Below are positions 43,159-50,921 of a stretch of DNA of 64,000 nt, piece by piece. Numbering within the stretch: position 1 is the stretch's first letter; each line of letters starts with the position of its first letter. Location: contig JACKCN010000002.1 of the NCBI GenBank assembly GCA_020634015.1, positions 124,001 to 188,000 of the forward strand, read 5' to 3'. The notes under the pieces were generated by a model. The model saw nothing but the letters and a program-made list of their open reading frames with translations, was not told the origin of the DNA and made no database searches. The position numbers and the translations under genes are program-made. The stretch comes from Candidatus Delongbacteria bacterium. GTDB lineage: Bacteria; CAIWAD01.

Positions 43159-43291
43159 ACCTGCCTCCGGGAACCCGCAGACCCGGACTCGCGTCCTCAG
43201 GTCCCGGGCCGTCATGACCCGTTTCTGACCCCGGCGCGGTTCATGAGCCACAAACCGTGTCGCCCACTCACCAAAATGGAGAACACACAGG

Positions 43292-44275
43292 ATGCGCATA
43301 CATCAACTGGGACATTCTGATCTGCAGGTCTCCGTACTGGGCCTGGGCTGCATGGGCATGTCGGACTTCTATGGCGCCAGTGAGGAGAGCCAGTCGATCC
43401 GCGTGATCCACCGGGCCCTCGAGCTGGGCCTGAACTTCTTTGACACGGCGGACATGTATGGGCCCTTCCACAATGAACGGCTGCTGGGCCGGGCCATTGC
43501 CGGGAAGCGTGAGCGGGTGATCCTGGCCACCAAATTCGGAGTCCAGCGCTCACCCGAGGGGGCGATGCTGGGCCTGAACGGTTCGCCCGCCTATGTCCAG
43601 CAGGCCTGCGACGCCAGCCTTGAGCGTCTGGGCGTGGATACCATTGATCTGTATTACCTGCACCGGGTGGATCCCGGCACACCCATCGAAGACACGGTGG
43701 GCGCCATGTCGCGCCTGGTGGAACAGGGCAAGGTGCGCTGTCTGGGTCTGTCGGAAGCCGCACCCGAGACTCTGCGGCGTGCCATGGCCGTGCATCCCAT
43801 CACGGCTCTCCAGACCGAATATTCACTCTGGTCGCGTGATCCGGAAGATGCCCTGCTGGCTACCTGTCAGGAACTGGGCATCGGTTTCGTGGCCTACAGC
43901 CCACTGGGCCGGGGCTTCCTGAGCGGCCAGTACCGCAGCCTGGATGATCTGGACGCCAACGACTGGCGGCGCAGCAATCCCCGTTTCATGGGCGAGAACT
44001 TCCAGAAGAACCTGGCACTGGTCGACCGCGTCCACGCACTGGCCAGCGCGCGAGGCTGCAGCGCATCGCAACTGGCGCTGGCCTGGTTGCTGTCCCGTCC
44101 GGGTGTGACACCCATTCCGGGAACCCGAAGGCTCGAGAGGCTCGAAGAGAACCTCGCCGCGGCGGAAATCGCCCTGACTGCCGACGAACTGGCGGCCATC
44201 GAGGCGGTGGTCCCGCGGAACTGGGCGACAGGCACACGCTATCCCGAGGCCGGGATGGCGGCCCTCAATCGCTGA
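43292..44275 (+). CDS. Aldo/keto reductase
   Basis: 327 residues of the NADPH-dependent aldo/keto reductase barrel. Visible are LGLGCMGMSDFYG, FFDTADMYGPFHNERLLGRA (catalytic Asp and Tyr), ILATKFG (Lys), DLYYLHRVD (His), and the cofactor region GIGFVAYSPLGRGFLSGQ and IPGTRRLERLEENL. It resembles the YajO/pyridoxal-reductase-like aldo/keto group with broad substrates. ATG 43292; the upstream site is weak. Physiological substrate unknown. Confidence 0.88.
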   Translation: MRIHQLGHSDLQVSVLGLGCMGMSDFYGASEESQSIRVIHRALELGLNFFDTADMYGPFHNERLLGRAIAGKRERVILATKFGVQRSPEGAMLGLNGSPAYVQQACDASLERLGVDTIDLYYLHRVDPGTPIEDTVGAMSRLVEQGKVRCLGLSEAAPETLRRAMAVHPITALQTEYSLWSRDPEDALLATCQELGIGFVAYSPLGRGFLSGQYRSLDDLDANDWRRSNPRFMGENFQKNLALVDRVHALASARGCSASQLALAWLLSRPGVTPIPGTRRLERLEENLAAAEIALTADELAAIEAVVPRNWATGTRYPEAGMAALNR

Positions 44276-44282
44276 GCGAACA

Positions 44283-44822
44283 ATGGCGGAGCAGAAACGA
44301 ATGGCGAGCATAGGCAAGAGCGGCCAGCGGGTCGTGGTGAATGACCGCATGCAGCAAGGGTATGTCTACTGGCGCAGCGAGCCGATGGGCCAGAACTTTC
44401 ACCCAGAGTTCAAACCCCAGCTGACCCCGGCCGAGATGCTGGCTCTGGGCATCTTCGGCGGCCGCTACATGACCGATTGCCGCGAGGAGTTTCCCGCCGA
44501 CTGGTTCAGCAAGGCACGCCTGTGCTCCACGTATCACGACCCGGCCCTCAATTGCTTTGGCGTGAACGCCTCCCAGCCTCTGGCCGAATGGCGACGCAAG
44601 CGCTGGATTCACGAGGACGATCCGCGCGGGTGGTTCCAGTGGTACTGCCGCTATTTCATGGGACGTCGCGGCCCGGATGACGAGCGCCAGATCAAGCGCT
44701 GGAAGGCCATGACGCGCCATTTGGCCCAGGTGCGTGCCGGCTGCAGCCCGGGAGATTTGGACTGTCGCAGGCGCCAGCGCCAGGCCCTGCTGCACTGGGC
44801 CTACGACTCACGCCGGATCTGA
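44283..44822 (+). CDS. Conserved hypothetical protein
   Basis: 179 residues, no signal peptide, rich in Trp, Tyr and Arg. The core LTPAEMLALGIFGGRYMTDCREEFPADWF (about 47-75) and WIHEDDPRGWFQWYCRYFMGRR (about 108-129) read like strongly conserved blocks of an uncharacterised family found in diverse organisms; I do not recall an experimentally known function. Three of the cysteines are in the C-terminal third. ATG 44283 lies seven bases after the aldo/keto reductase stop codon; ATG 44301 is an alternative start. Confidence 0.55.
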   Translation: MAEQKRMASIGKSGQRVVVNDRMQQGYVYWRSEPMGQNFHPEFKPQLTPAEMLALGIFGGRYMTDCREEFPADWFSKARLCSTYHDPALNCFGVNASQPLAEWRRKRWIHEDDPRGWFQWYCRYFMGRRGPDDERQIKRWKAMTRHLAQVRAGCSPGDLDCRRRQRQALLHWAYDSRRI

Positions 44823-44841
44823 TGACGGACGGACCGAATCC

Positions 44842-45345
44842 ATGCCGATGATTCGTCGCGCGACACAGTCTGACCGGCCTGCACTGGGGCAGCTCTTCGT
44901 GCGCTCGGTACATGGTCTGGCAAACGGGGCGTACGCTCCCGCCCAGCTGGAAGCCTGGGCCCCGGTCGCGGAGGACCCCCCGGACTGGATCACGCGGCTT
45001 GAGTCACTTGAGTGCTGGCTACTGGAGCTGGAGGGTCGACTCGCGGGGTTCATCGCCTGGAACTCCGAGGGCATGCTGGATCTGCTGTACACACATCCGG
45101 ACCTTGCCCGCCGGGGCGTCGCCAGCCGTCTGCTGGCTCACATGGAACAGGCAGCACGGCGTGTGGGCTGGACTCACATCGTCACCGATGCCAGTCTGGT
45201 CGCCCGCCCATTCTTCGAAGCCCGCGGATTCCGCCAGGTCCGGGCGGAGCGGGTGAAGCGGCGGGGACAGTGGCTGGATAGATTCCGGATGGAGAAGACC
45301 CTGTTGGGTGGACAGGAGGAGCATGAAGCCGTCACCAGCTGCTGA
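44842..45345 (+). CDS. GNAT-family N-acetyltransferase
   Basis: 167 residues of the GNAT fold. It begins MIRRATQSDRPALGQLF; the acetyl-CoA-binding motif A is DLLYTHPDLARRGVASRLLAHMEQAAR (about 79-105), followed by ASLVARPFFEARGFRQV. This matches the small YafP/ElaA-like acetyltransferases with unknown acceptors. It is the last typical high-GC gene before the methyltransferase, whose start overlaps its end. Confidence 0.8.
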   Translation: MPMIRRATQSDRPALGQLFVRSVHGLANGAYAPAQLEAWAPVAEDPPDWITRLESLECWLLELEGRLAGFIAWNSEGMLDLLYTHPDLARRGVASRLLAHMEQAARRVGWTHIVTDASLVARPFFEARGFRQVRAERVKRRGQWLDRFRMEKTLLGGQEEHEAVTSC

Positions 45346-45964
45346 TGTGCGAAAAATGTACGACGAGATCGCGGATTCGTACAATCAAATGATGGATGCT
45401 GAGATTGGATTGCCCGTGTATGCGGATGTTCTGACGCGCTTGCATCGACGTATCACGGGCATCGGCGGTCCGGTGCTCGATACAGCGTGCGGGTCTGGCC
45501 ACATGCTCTCCATGTATCGTGATCGCTGCGATGCGCGGCGGCAACTCCTGGGTGTCGACCTTTCCACAAGGATGGTCGCCATTTCCAACGGCAAGTTCGA
45601 GTCCAACGCACGATTGTTTGTCGCCGACATGCGGTATCTGACCAGCATTGAGACAGCTACATGTGCCGCGGTGCTGAACTTCTTTGCCCTTCATCATATC
45701 GATGCGGCGGAAGCAGCACAGGCCTTTGGTGAATGGTATCGAGTCCTGACTCCAGGTGGCCAGCTTGTTGTGGCTGCATGGGAGGGCAGTGGACTGGTCG
45801 ACTACGGCAGTGAGTCGGGAATCGTGGCGTTCAGGTACACCCGTGCTGAGTTGGAATCCTGGGCCAGGAACGCGGGTTTTGATGTGACCCGTTGCCTTGT
45901 ACAGCCGGTGGAGGACTTTCCGATGGACGCTGTTCATCTTGAAGCAGGAAAACCAACCAGCTGA
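45323..45964 (+). CDS. Class I SAM-dependent methyltransferase, AT-richer than its neighbours
   Basis: 213 residues. The SAM-binding motif I is VLDTACGSGHML (about 48-59), followed by LLGVDLSTRMV and a later FFALHHID. The fold is that of small-molecule methyltransferases; the substrate cannot be named. Codon choice is plainly different from the flanks (many third-position A/T codons, e.g. in QMMDAEIGLPVYADVL), suggesting lateral origin. It overlaps the acetyltransferase in another frame by 23 bases. ATG 45323 sits after AGGAGGA. Confidence 0.75.
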   Translation: MKPSPAADVRKMYDEIADSYNQMMDAEIGLPVYADVLTRLHRRITGIGGPVLDTACGSGHMLSMYRDRCDARRQLLGVDLSTRMVAISNGKFESNARLFVADMRYLTSIETATCAAVLNFFALHHIDAAEAAQAFGEWYRVLTPGGQLVVAAWEGSGLVDYGSESGIVAFRYTRAELESWARNAGFDVTRCLVQPVEDFPMDAVHLEAGKPTS

Positions 45965-46085
45965 CAACTGCTTGCATCCCTTTGGGAATGGAAGCAGACG
46001 CATGAGGACACAAGCGCCGCGCCATGCGCACGCGGCTGACACGGACGATCGATGGCAGCGCAGGAACCGGACAGGAGAATTCGTG

Positions 46086-46553
46086 ATGCAGGTCTGGATC
46101 GACGCGGACGCCTGTCCCGTGAAGCAGGAAGTCTACAAGGTGGCCGGCCGCTACGAGCTGCCGGTGACTCTGGTGGCCAATTCCTGGATGCGGATTCCCG
46201 ACTCCCCGCGGCTGCACCTGGAGGTGGTCGGCGATGGCTTCGACGAGGCCGACGACTGGATCGTGGAGCGCGTGCAGGCGGAGGATATCGTGATCACCGC
46301 TGACATATTGCTGGCGGATCGCTGCCTGAAACAGGGTGCACGCGTGCTGGGCAACACCGGCCATGCCTACACGGCCGAAAACATCGGGCAGGCTCTGGCC
46401 ACCCGGGAACTGATGGCCGAGTTGCGCGGCGCGGGAACCATCGCCGGCGGACCGGCACCCATGCAGAAGAGCGATCGCTCGCGCTTTCTGCAGGAGCTGG
46501 ATGCGATGATCCAGTCCATCCGGCGCCAGGCACCTCCGACGCGGAGCACGTGA
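46086..46553 (+). CDS. YaiI/YqxD (DUF188) family protein
   Basis: 155 residues, standard length. It begins MQVWIDADACPVKQEVYKVAGR, has VVGDGFDEADDWIVERV and DIVITADILLADRCLKQGARVLGNTGHAYTAENIGQALA, which together are diagnostic of the YaiI/YqxD family. The family has a PIN-like fold with conserved aspartates; its biological role is not established. AGGAGA precedes ATG 46086. Confidence 0.85.
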   Translation: MQVWIDADACPVKQEVYKVAGRYELPVTLVANSWMRIPDSPRLHLEVVGDGFDEADDWIVERVQAEDIVITADILLADRCLKQGARVLGNTGHAYTAENIGQALATRELMAELRGAGTIAGGPAPMQKSDRSRFLQELDAMIQSIRRQAPPTRST

Positions 46554-46657
46554 CCGCGACGGGGCAAGCCAGGACACCCCACTGGGGGAAGAGGGTCGCC
46601 CGCATCACAGGGGATCATCGCAGCTGCCACACGGCATCGGCCACAGAGGAGGCACAC

Positions 46658-47122
46658 ATGTATTCCGGACGAGCTTTCCCCGCGATCCTGATGCTGACTC
46701 TGGCGGGAATCGCCAGTGCACAATCCCTGGAAGTCGGTGTGATGGTGGGTGAGCCCACGGGCCTGAACGGAAAGATCTGGCTGGACGCCCGGCACGCCGT
46801 GGATGCCGGGCTGGCCTGGTCTCTGCAATCGCAGCGCAGCCTGCACGCCCACGCGGACTGGCTGATTCACGACCCGGAAATTCTGGCCGGCAGCCAGATT
46901 CCCGGAGAGCCCAGTCTGTATTACGGTGTGGGCGGACGCCTGAGCGCCCGGGACCATGGGCGCGATCATCTGGGTGTCCGCATTCCTCTGGGTCTGGCCT
47001 GGCGGTTGCCCGGCGCCCCACTGGCGGTGTTCTTCGAACTGGCTCCGGTGGTGGATCTGGTGCCGGACACGGGCCTCGATGTCGAAGGTGGTCTTGGCCT
47101 GCGCTATTGCTTCCCGGAGTGA
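46658..47122 (+). CDS. Small secreted beta-structured (possible outer-membrane) protein
   Basis: 154 residues with a signal peptide (MLTLAGIASAQ). The mature part alternates short hydrophobic strands with turns: VGVMVGEPTGLNGKIWL, AVDAGLAWSL, HAHADWLIH, LYYGVGGRLSA, LGVRIPLGLAWRL, FFELAPVVDLVPD and GLGLRYCFPE. This is the look of a small eight-strand barrel ending in an aromatic residue region, similar to DUF3996-like proteins. ATG 46658 with GAGGAGG upstream gives the signal peptide. Function unknown. Confidence 0.6.
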   Translation: MYSGRAFPAILMLTLAGIASAQSLEVGVMVGEPTGLNGKIWLDARHAVDAGLAWSLQSQRSLHAHADWLIHDPEILAGSQIPGEPSLYYGVGGRLSARDHGRDHLGVRIPLGLAWRLPGAPLAVFFELAPVVDLVPDTGLDVEGGLGLRYCFPE

Positions 47123-47162
47123 ATTCCATCTTCGCGCCCCGACGACCTTGATTCTTGGTGAT

Positions 47163-47190
47163 TTGACTCCAGACCCGTTGTGGATATATC
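47163..47190 (+). promoter_or_regulatory. Candidate promoter of the metal-efflux island
   Basis: TTGACT (47163-47168) and TATATC (47185-47190), spacer 16 bases, lie in a visibly AT-richer 186-base gap upstream of the TolC-like gene. It would place transcription start near 47197. Confidence 0.45.
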
Positions 47191-47240
47191 TGCAACCGGG
47201 TCCTTGGCTCGCTGGTACTTTCTTTTTCAACCTCTGTGAA

Positions 47241-47252
47241 TACATGACTGTA
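47241..47252. promoter_or_regulatory. Inverted repeat TACA-N4-TGTA, possible operator
   Basis: The palindromic half-sites TACA and TGTA are separated by TGAC, about 50 bases downstream of the candidate promoter and before the first metal-efflux gene. CopY/BlaI-type repressors use TACA-N2-TGTA or longer palindromes, so this is only suggestive; spacing differs and no such repressor is encoded in the window. Confidence 0.3.
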
Positions 47253-47308
47253 CGAATTCTGTGGTCATGGCATGATGCTTGCCTTTGCATAGGGAAACAG
47301 AGGATCCC

Positions 47309-48646
47309 ATGCACCCGACAGTCCCGCGCAGGCATACCGTCACCCCCAATGCCCCCTTGGCCACCACAGGCCTGAGACGCACCCTGCTGGCCCGGGTCCT
47401 GTTGGTTCTCGGCGTGGCGCTGGCAGTGCCGAAGGTTGTCCGGGCAGCTGGGCAGGATTCGCTGGTCATCGGTCCCGCACCCAGCATTGAGACCCTCGTG
47501 GAGCGTGCACTTCTGGTTGCTCCCGAACTGGACATTGCCCAGCAGGCGCTTGAAGCAGCCCGCGAACGTGTGCGCCCCGCCGCGGCTCTGGCCGATCCCC
47601 AACTGGAACTGAGCGGCCAGGCCATGGACGTGCCTCCCGGCAAGGCCTCCACCGTGGCCGTGATACTCAGTCAGCCGCTGCCCTTCCCCGGAAAGCGTGC
47701 CGCCCGCCGTGAACTGGCACGGACCTGGGTGACACAACAGGAAATCCGACTGGAACTGGCCCGGGCAAAGGTCGTGCGTGACGTGCGCATCCAGGCGGCC
47801 CGGCTCTATTCCCTGGATCAGCAGGCACAGGTACTCGAGCTGTCCGGGCAACTGCTGCAGACAGCCGTACGTGTTGCTGAAACAAGAGCCTCCACGGGGG
47901 CGGGCGAACAGGAAACCCTGTTGCAGCTCACGATCCAGGAGGCCCGGATCCGCCAGCAGCAGGCACGCATCCAGGCCGAACGCTCGGGTGAGCTGGCCGC
48001 GCTCAATCGGCTGCTGGGCTGGCCCGTCGAACGACGGTTGGCTCCGCTGGAAAGCCTTCCTGCCGCCGTGATGCAGGATCCGGACAGCCTGCTGACGGGG
48101 CTGGAGCTGGCCCCCGAGCTGCGCCTGCGCGGTGCCGAACTCGAGAGCGCCCATCGCAACTGGCAGGCGACCCGCCTGGAACAGAAACCGGATTTCATGG
48201 TCGGCGCAGGCGTGGGCACCAACGGCATGCCCGAGCCGATGCTGATGCTGAAGCTGGGCATCACGTTGCCGCTCTGGAGCGCGGGCAAACAGCAGGCGCT
48301 GACCCGGGCCGCGGCACACGAGGAGAGTGGGGCACAGGCCCAGCTTGAAACTGAACGCAGCAGGCAGGAAGCCACGCTGCAGCAGGAACTGGCCGAATGG
48401 CAACGCTGGCGGATCTGGATCATAGAGTACCGCGAGGTCATTCTGCCAAGCAGCCGCCTGGCCCTGGATGCGGCGCTGTCCGCCTGGGCGGCCGGCCGCG
48501 GGGATTTCACCCGAGTGATCGAAGACTTGAATCTGGTGCTGGACACGGGCGTGCAGGCCGCCGAGGCCGAAGCCCAGGCCCTGTCCAGCTGGGCACGCAT
48601 CGAATACATGGGCCCCCGGGCAACCGGACCCACAACCCTGGAGTAG
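47309..48646 (+). CDS. TolC-family outer-membrane channel of a metal efflux system (CusC-like)
   Basis: 445 residues with a signal peptide (LARVLLVLGVALAVPKVVRAAG). The body is long alpha-helical repeats typical of TolC proteins: SIETLVERALLVAPELDIAQQALEAARERVRPAAALADPQLELSG in the first half, repeated as LLTGLELAPELRLRGAELESAHRNWQATRLEQKPDFMVGAG in the second. It would form the outer-membrane exit duct of the CusBA-like pump encoded downstream. ATG 47309 follows AGAGGA. The four following genes are on the same strand with small gaps. Confidence 0.82.
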   Translation: MHPTVPRRHTVTPNAPLATTGLRRTLLARVLLVLGVALAVPKVVRAAGQDSLVIGPAPSIETLVERALLVAPELDIAQQALEAARERVRPAAALADPQLELSGQAMDVPPGKASTVAVILSQPLPFPGKRAARRELARTWVTQQEIRLELARAKVVRDVRIQAARLYSLDQQAQVLELSGQLLQTAVRVAETRASTGAGEQETLLQLTIQEARIRQQQARIQAERSGELAALNRLLGWPVERRLAPLESLPAAVMQDPDSLLTGLELAPELRLRGAELESAHRNWQATRLEQKPDFMVGAGVGTNGMPEPMLMLKLGITLPLWSAGKQQALTRAAAHEESGAQAQLETERSRQEATLQQELAEWQRWRIWIIEYREVILPSSRLALDAALSAWAAGRGDFTRVIEDLNLVLDTGVQAAEAEAQALSSWARIEYMGPRATGPTTLE

Positions 48647-48650
48647 ACTC

Positions 48651-49202
48651 ATGACTCACACGATCCGAACCATCGCCGGCAGCCTGCTGGTCCTGTTGTT
48701 GTCGCTGGGCAGTGCCCAGGCCCTGACGCCCGTCGTGTCCGCTGGCACGGGCGTGACACAGTATGTCTGTCCAATGCATGCCACCGTCACCAGCGACAAG
48801 CCGGGCGATTGCACCGAATGCGGGATGGCCCTGGCAGCGGTCAAGGCGGCACCAGCACCCATGATGGTCACCGAGTACACCTGCCCGATGCACGCGACAG
48901 TCCATTCGAAAACTTCCGGTCAGTGTCCTGAATGCGGGATGGATCTGGAAGCCGTGCAGGTTGCAGCAATGCCCGCCCCGGTCAGCAGCTGGATCTGCCC
49001 GATGTGCAGTGATGTGCATTCCGCGACGGCCGGTTCCTGCCCTCATTGCGGCATGGATCTGGAGGAAGTGAAGGCTCCGGCAGCTTCCATGGAGTACAGC
49101 TGCCCGATGCACGCCAGCGAACGCGCCATGGGCCCCGCTGACTGCAAGATCTGTGGCATGGCCCTGACCCCTTCGGCCAAGGCGAGCACGACCACCAAGT
49201 GA
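48651..49202 (+). CDS. Secreted protein of four tandem heavy-metal-binding modules
   Basis: 183 residues: a signal peptide (about 1-24) and then nothing but four modules of the heavy-metal-binding-domain type, pattern Y.CPMH...G.C..CGM.L. First cysteines are at residues 40, 78, 116 and 151. Modules 1, 2 and 4 keep CPMH; module 3 reads CPMC. Each offers Cys, Met and His ligands suited to Cu(I) or Ag(I). Normally this domain is a single N-terminal piece of CusB-like adaptors or P-type ATPases; a stand-alone four-module protein suggests a periplasmic metal sponge or chaperone feeding the pump. It lies five bases after the channel gene and eleven before the adaptor. Confidence 0.8.
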   Translation: MTHTIRTIAGSLLVLLLSLGSAQALTPVVSAGTGVTQYVCPMHATVTSDKPGDCTECGMALAAVKAAPAPMMVTEYTCPMHATVHSKTSGQCPECGMDLEAVQVAAMPAPVSSWICPMCSDVHSATAGSCPHCGMDLEEVKAPAASMEYSCPMHASERAMGPADCKICGMALTPSAKASTTTK

Positions 49203-49213
49203 GGGAGACCGGA

Positions 49214-50839
49214 ATGGCTTCCGGAAAGAAATCGCTGGTCTGGATCCTGCTGGCCCTGCTGCTGGCGGGCGGAATCGCAACCGTGCTTGTCACCGTGTTC
49301 GGTGGTGAAGGCGGAGCCGATGCCACCCAGTACCACTGCCCCATGCACCCGACCTACATCAGTGATCAGATGGGCGACTGCCCGATCTGCGGGATGAGGC
49401 TGGTACCCATCAACTCCGCGTCCCCGGAGCCGGACGAGGCTGACGGTGCGCACGTCGACACGCACATGGAAGGCGCGCATGCCCAAGCAGGCGGCTACAC
49501 CTGCCCGATGCATCCTGAAGTGCATTCGGACATCGAAGGCCGTTGCCCGGAGTGCCACATGTTTCTGGTGCCGGTGCCCGCCGACAGCACGGCCACGGGC
49601 TACACCTGCCCGATGCATCCCGAGGTGCATTCGGACACGGAAGGCCGTTGCCCCGAGTGCGGAATGTTCCTTGTTCCCGAGACCAAGCCGTCGGGCAAGA
49701 ACGGAGGACAGGGCAGGATTCTGTATTACCGCAATCCGATGAATCCGGAGATCCATTCGCCGGTGCCCACCAAGGACTCAATGGGCATGGACTTCGTGCC
49801 CGTGTATGCCACGCAGGGATCCGGGAGCGCAAAGGTGCCCGGGCATGCGGTGGTGCGCACCACGGACGAGGGACGCCGTCAGGCTGGAGTCCAGGTTCAG
49901 GCGGTGCGCCGGGGTGAGCTGGGCCGCACGATCCGCACGGTGGGCACGGTAATCGCCGACGAGACGCGCGAACGACGTGTCACGCTGAAAGTGGGCGGCT
50001 GGGTCGAAGCGCTGGCGGTCTCGACCAGCGGGCAGTTCGTCACGCAGGGTGACCCGGTGCTGTCGCTCTACTCGCCCGAGCTGCTGACGGCCCAGCAGGA
50101 ATATCTGCAGGCCCGGGAAGCCGCAAAAGCGTTTGAAGAGAGTTCCGGGGACACGGCCCGCGCCATTGTCGACGCGGCCCGCAGGCGCCTGGAACTGCTG
50201 GACTGTCCCGCGTCGGTCATCGAGGCACTGGAACAGGGGGGCGAGGCCCAGCGGGCCGTGATCCTGCGGGCACCCTGGGGAGGATTCGTCAGCCAGTTGA
50301 TGGTGCGCACGGGTCAGCAGGTCGCTCCCGGGGAACCGCTGTTCACCCTCACCGATCTCTCGAGGGTCTGGGTCGAATCCGCGTTCAGCGAGAGCGAAAC
50401 TCCTCGCATTCGAATGGGACAGAGTCTGGAGTTCCAGCAGCCGGGCCGCCCCGGAGAAGGCCTTGAAGGCCGCGTGAGCCAGATTCTGCCCTCGCTGGAC
50501 ATGGCCTCCCGCACGCTGACCGTGCGCAGCACGCTGGACAATCCGGGGCTGAAACTGAAACCCGGGATGTTCGTGGACGTGATCGCCACGGTGGACGAGC
50601 GCCGTGGACTGCTGATTCCCGACTCCGCGATCCTGGATACGGGGCTGCGCCAACTGGTCTATGTGGAAACCAGTCCCGGGCGATTCGCCCCGCGCGAGAT
50701 CCAACGCGGGCAGCGTGCGGGTGGCCAGTCGCTCGTGCTCTCGGGCCTGGCGGAAGGCGAGCAGGTGGCCATTGCCGGCAATTTCCTGCTGGATTCCGAA
50801 TCCCGGATCCGGGGAGTGCTGGAAGCCCACACACCCTGA
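49214..50839 (+). CDS. CusB-like RND periplasmic adaptor with N-terminal heavy-metal-binding modules
   Basis: 541 residues. It has an N-terminal membrane anchor (LVWILLALLLAGGIATVLVTVF). Three heavy-metal-binding modules follow: QYHCPMHP...CPICGM (39-61), YTCPMHPEVHS...CPECHM (95-116) and YTCPMHPEVHS...CPECGM (130-151). A fourth, degenerate copy (YYRNPMNPEIHSPVPTKDSMGMDFVPVY, 171-198) has lost its cysteines and is the usual lead-in of CusB. The adaptor body follows (TVGTVIADETRERRVTLKVGGWVEALAV, a hairpin near 280-320, then barrel and membrane-proximal domains). It links the CusA-like pump to the channel. ATG 49214 is set by GAGGGAG upstream. Confidence 0.85.
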   Translation: MASGKKSLVWILLALLLAGGIATVLVTVFGGEGGADATQYHCPMHPTYISDQMGDCPICGMRLVPINSASPEPDEADGAHVDTHMEGAHAQAGGYTCPMHPEVHSDIEGRCPECHMFLVPVPADSTATGYTCPMHPEVHSDTEGRCPECGMFLVPETKPSGKNGGQGRILYYRNPMNPEIHSPVPTKDSMGMDFVPVYATQGSGSAKVPGHAVVRTTDEGRRQAGVQVQAVRRGELGRTIRTVGTVIADETRERRVTLKVGGWVEALAVSTSGQFVTQGDPVLSLYSPELLTAQQEYLQAREAAKAFEESSGDTARAIVDAARRRLELLDCPASVIEALEQGGEAQRAVILRAPWGGFVSQLMVRTGQQVAPGEPLFTLTDLSRVWVESAFSESETPRIRMGQSLEFQQPGRPGEGLEGRVSQILPSLDMASRTLTVRSTLDNPGLKLKPGMFVDVIATVDERRGLLIPDSAILDTGLRQLVYVETSPGRFAPREIQRGQRAGGQSLVLSGLAEGEQVAIAGNFLLDSESRIRGVLEAHTP

Positions 50840-50921
50840 CACACCAGGTTGCGGCACGCTCGGCACCATGGGTGTGGCACACGCTTGACTTCACCACCGA
50901 TCCAAGCTGGAAGGCGCAGAC

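Noticed and set aside
47210..47225. TTGGCTCG...ACTTT as a sigma54 promoter of the channel gene
   Set aside because: Only the -24 part resembles the consensus; no TTGC at the -12 position.
50873..50890. TGGCAC near the pump gene as a sigma54 promoter
   Set aside because: The downstream TTGA is one base too close and lacks the C of TTGC, so spacing and sequence both fail.
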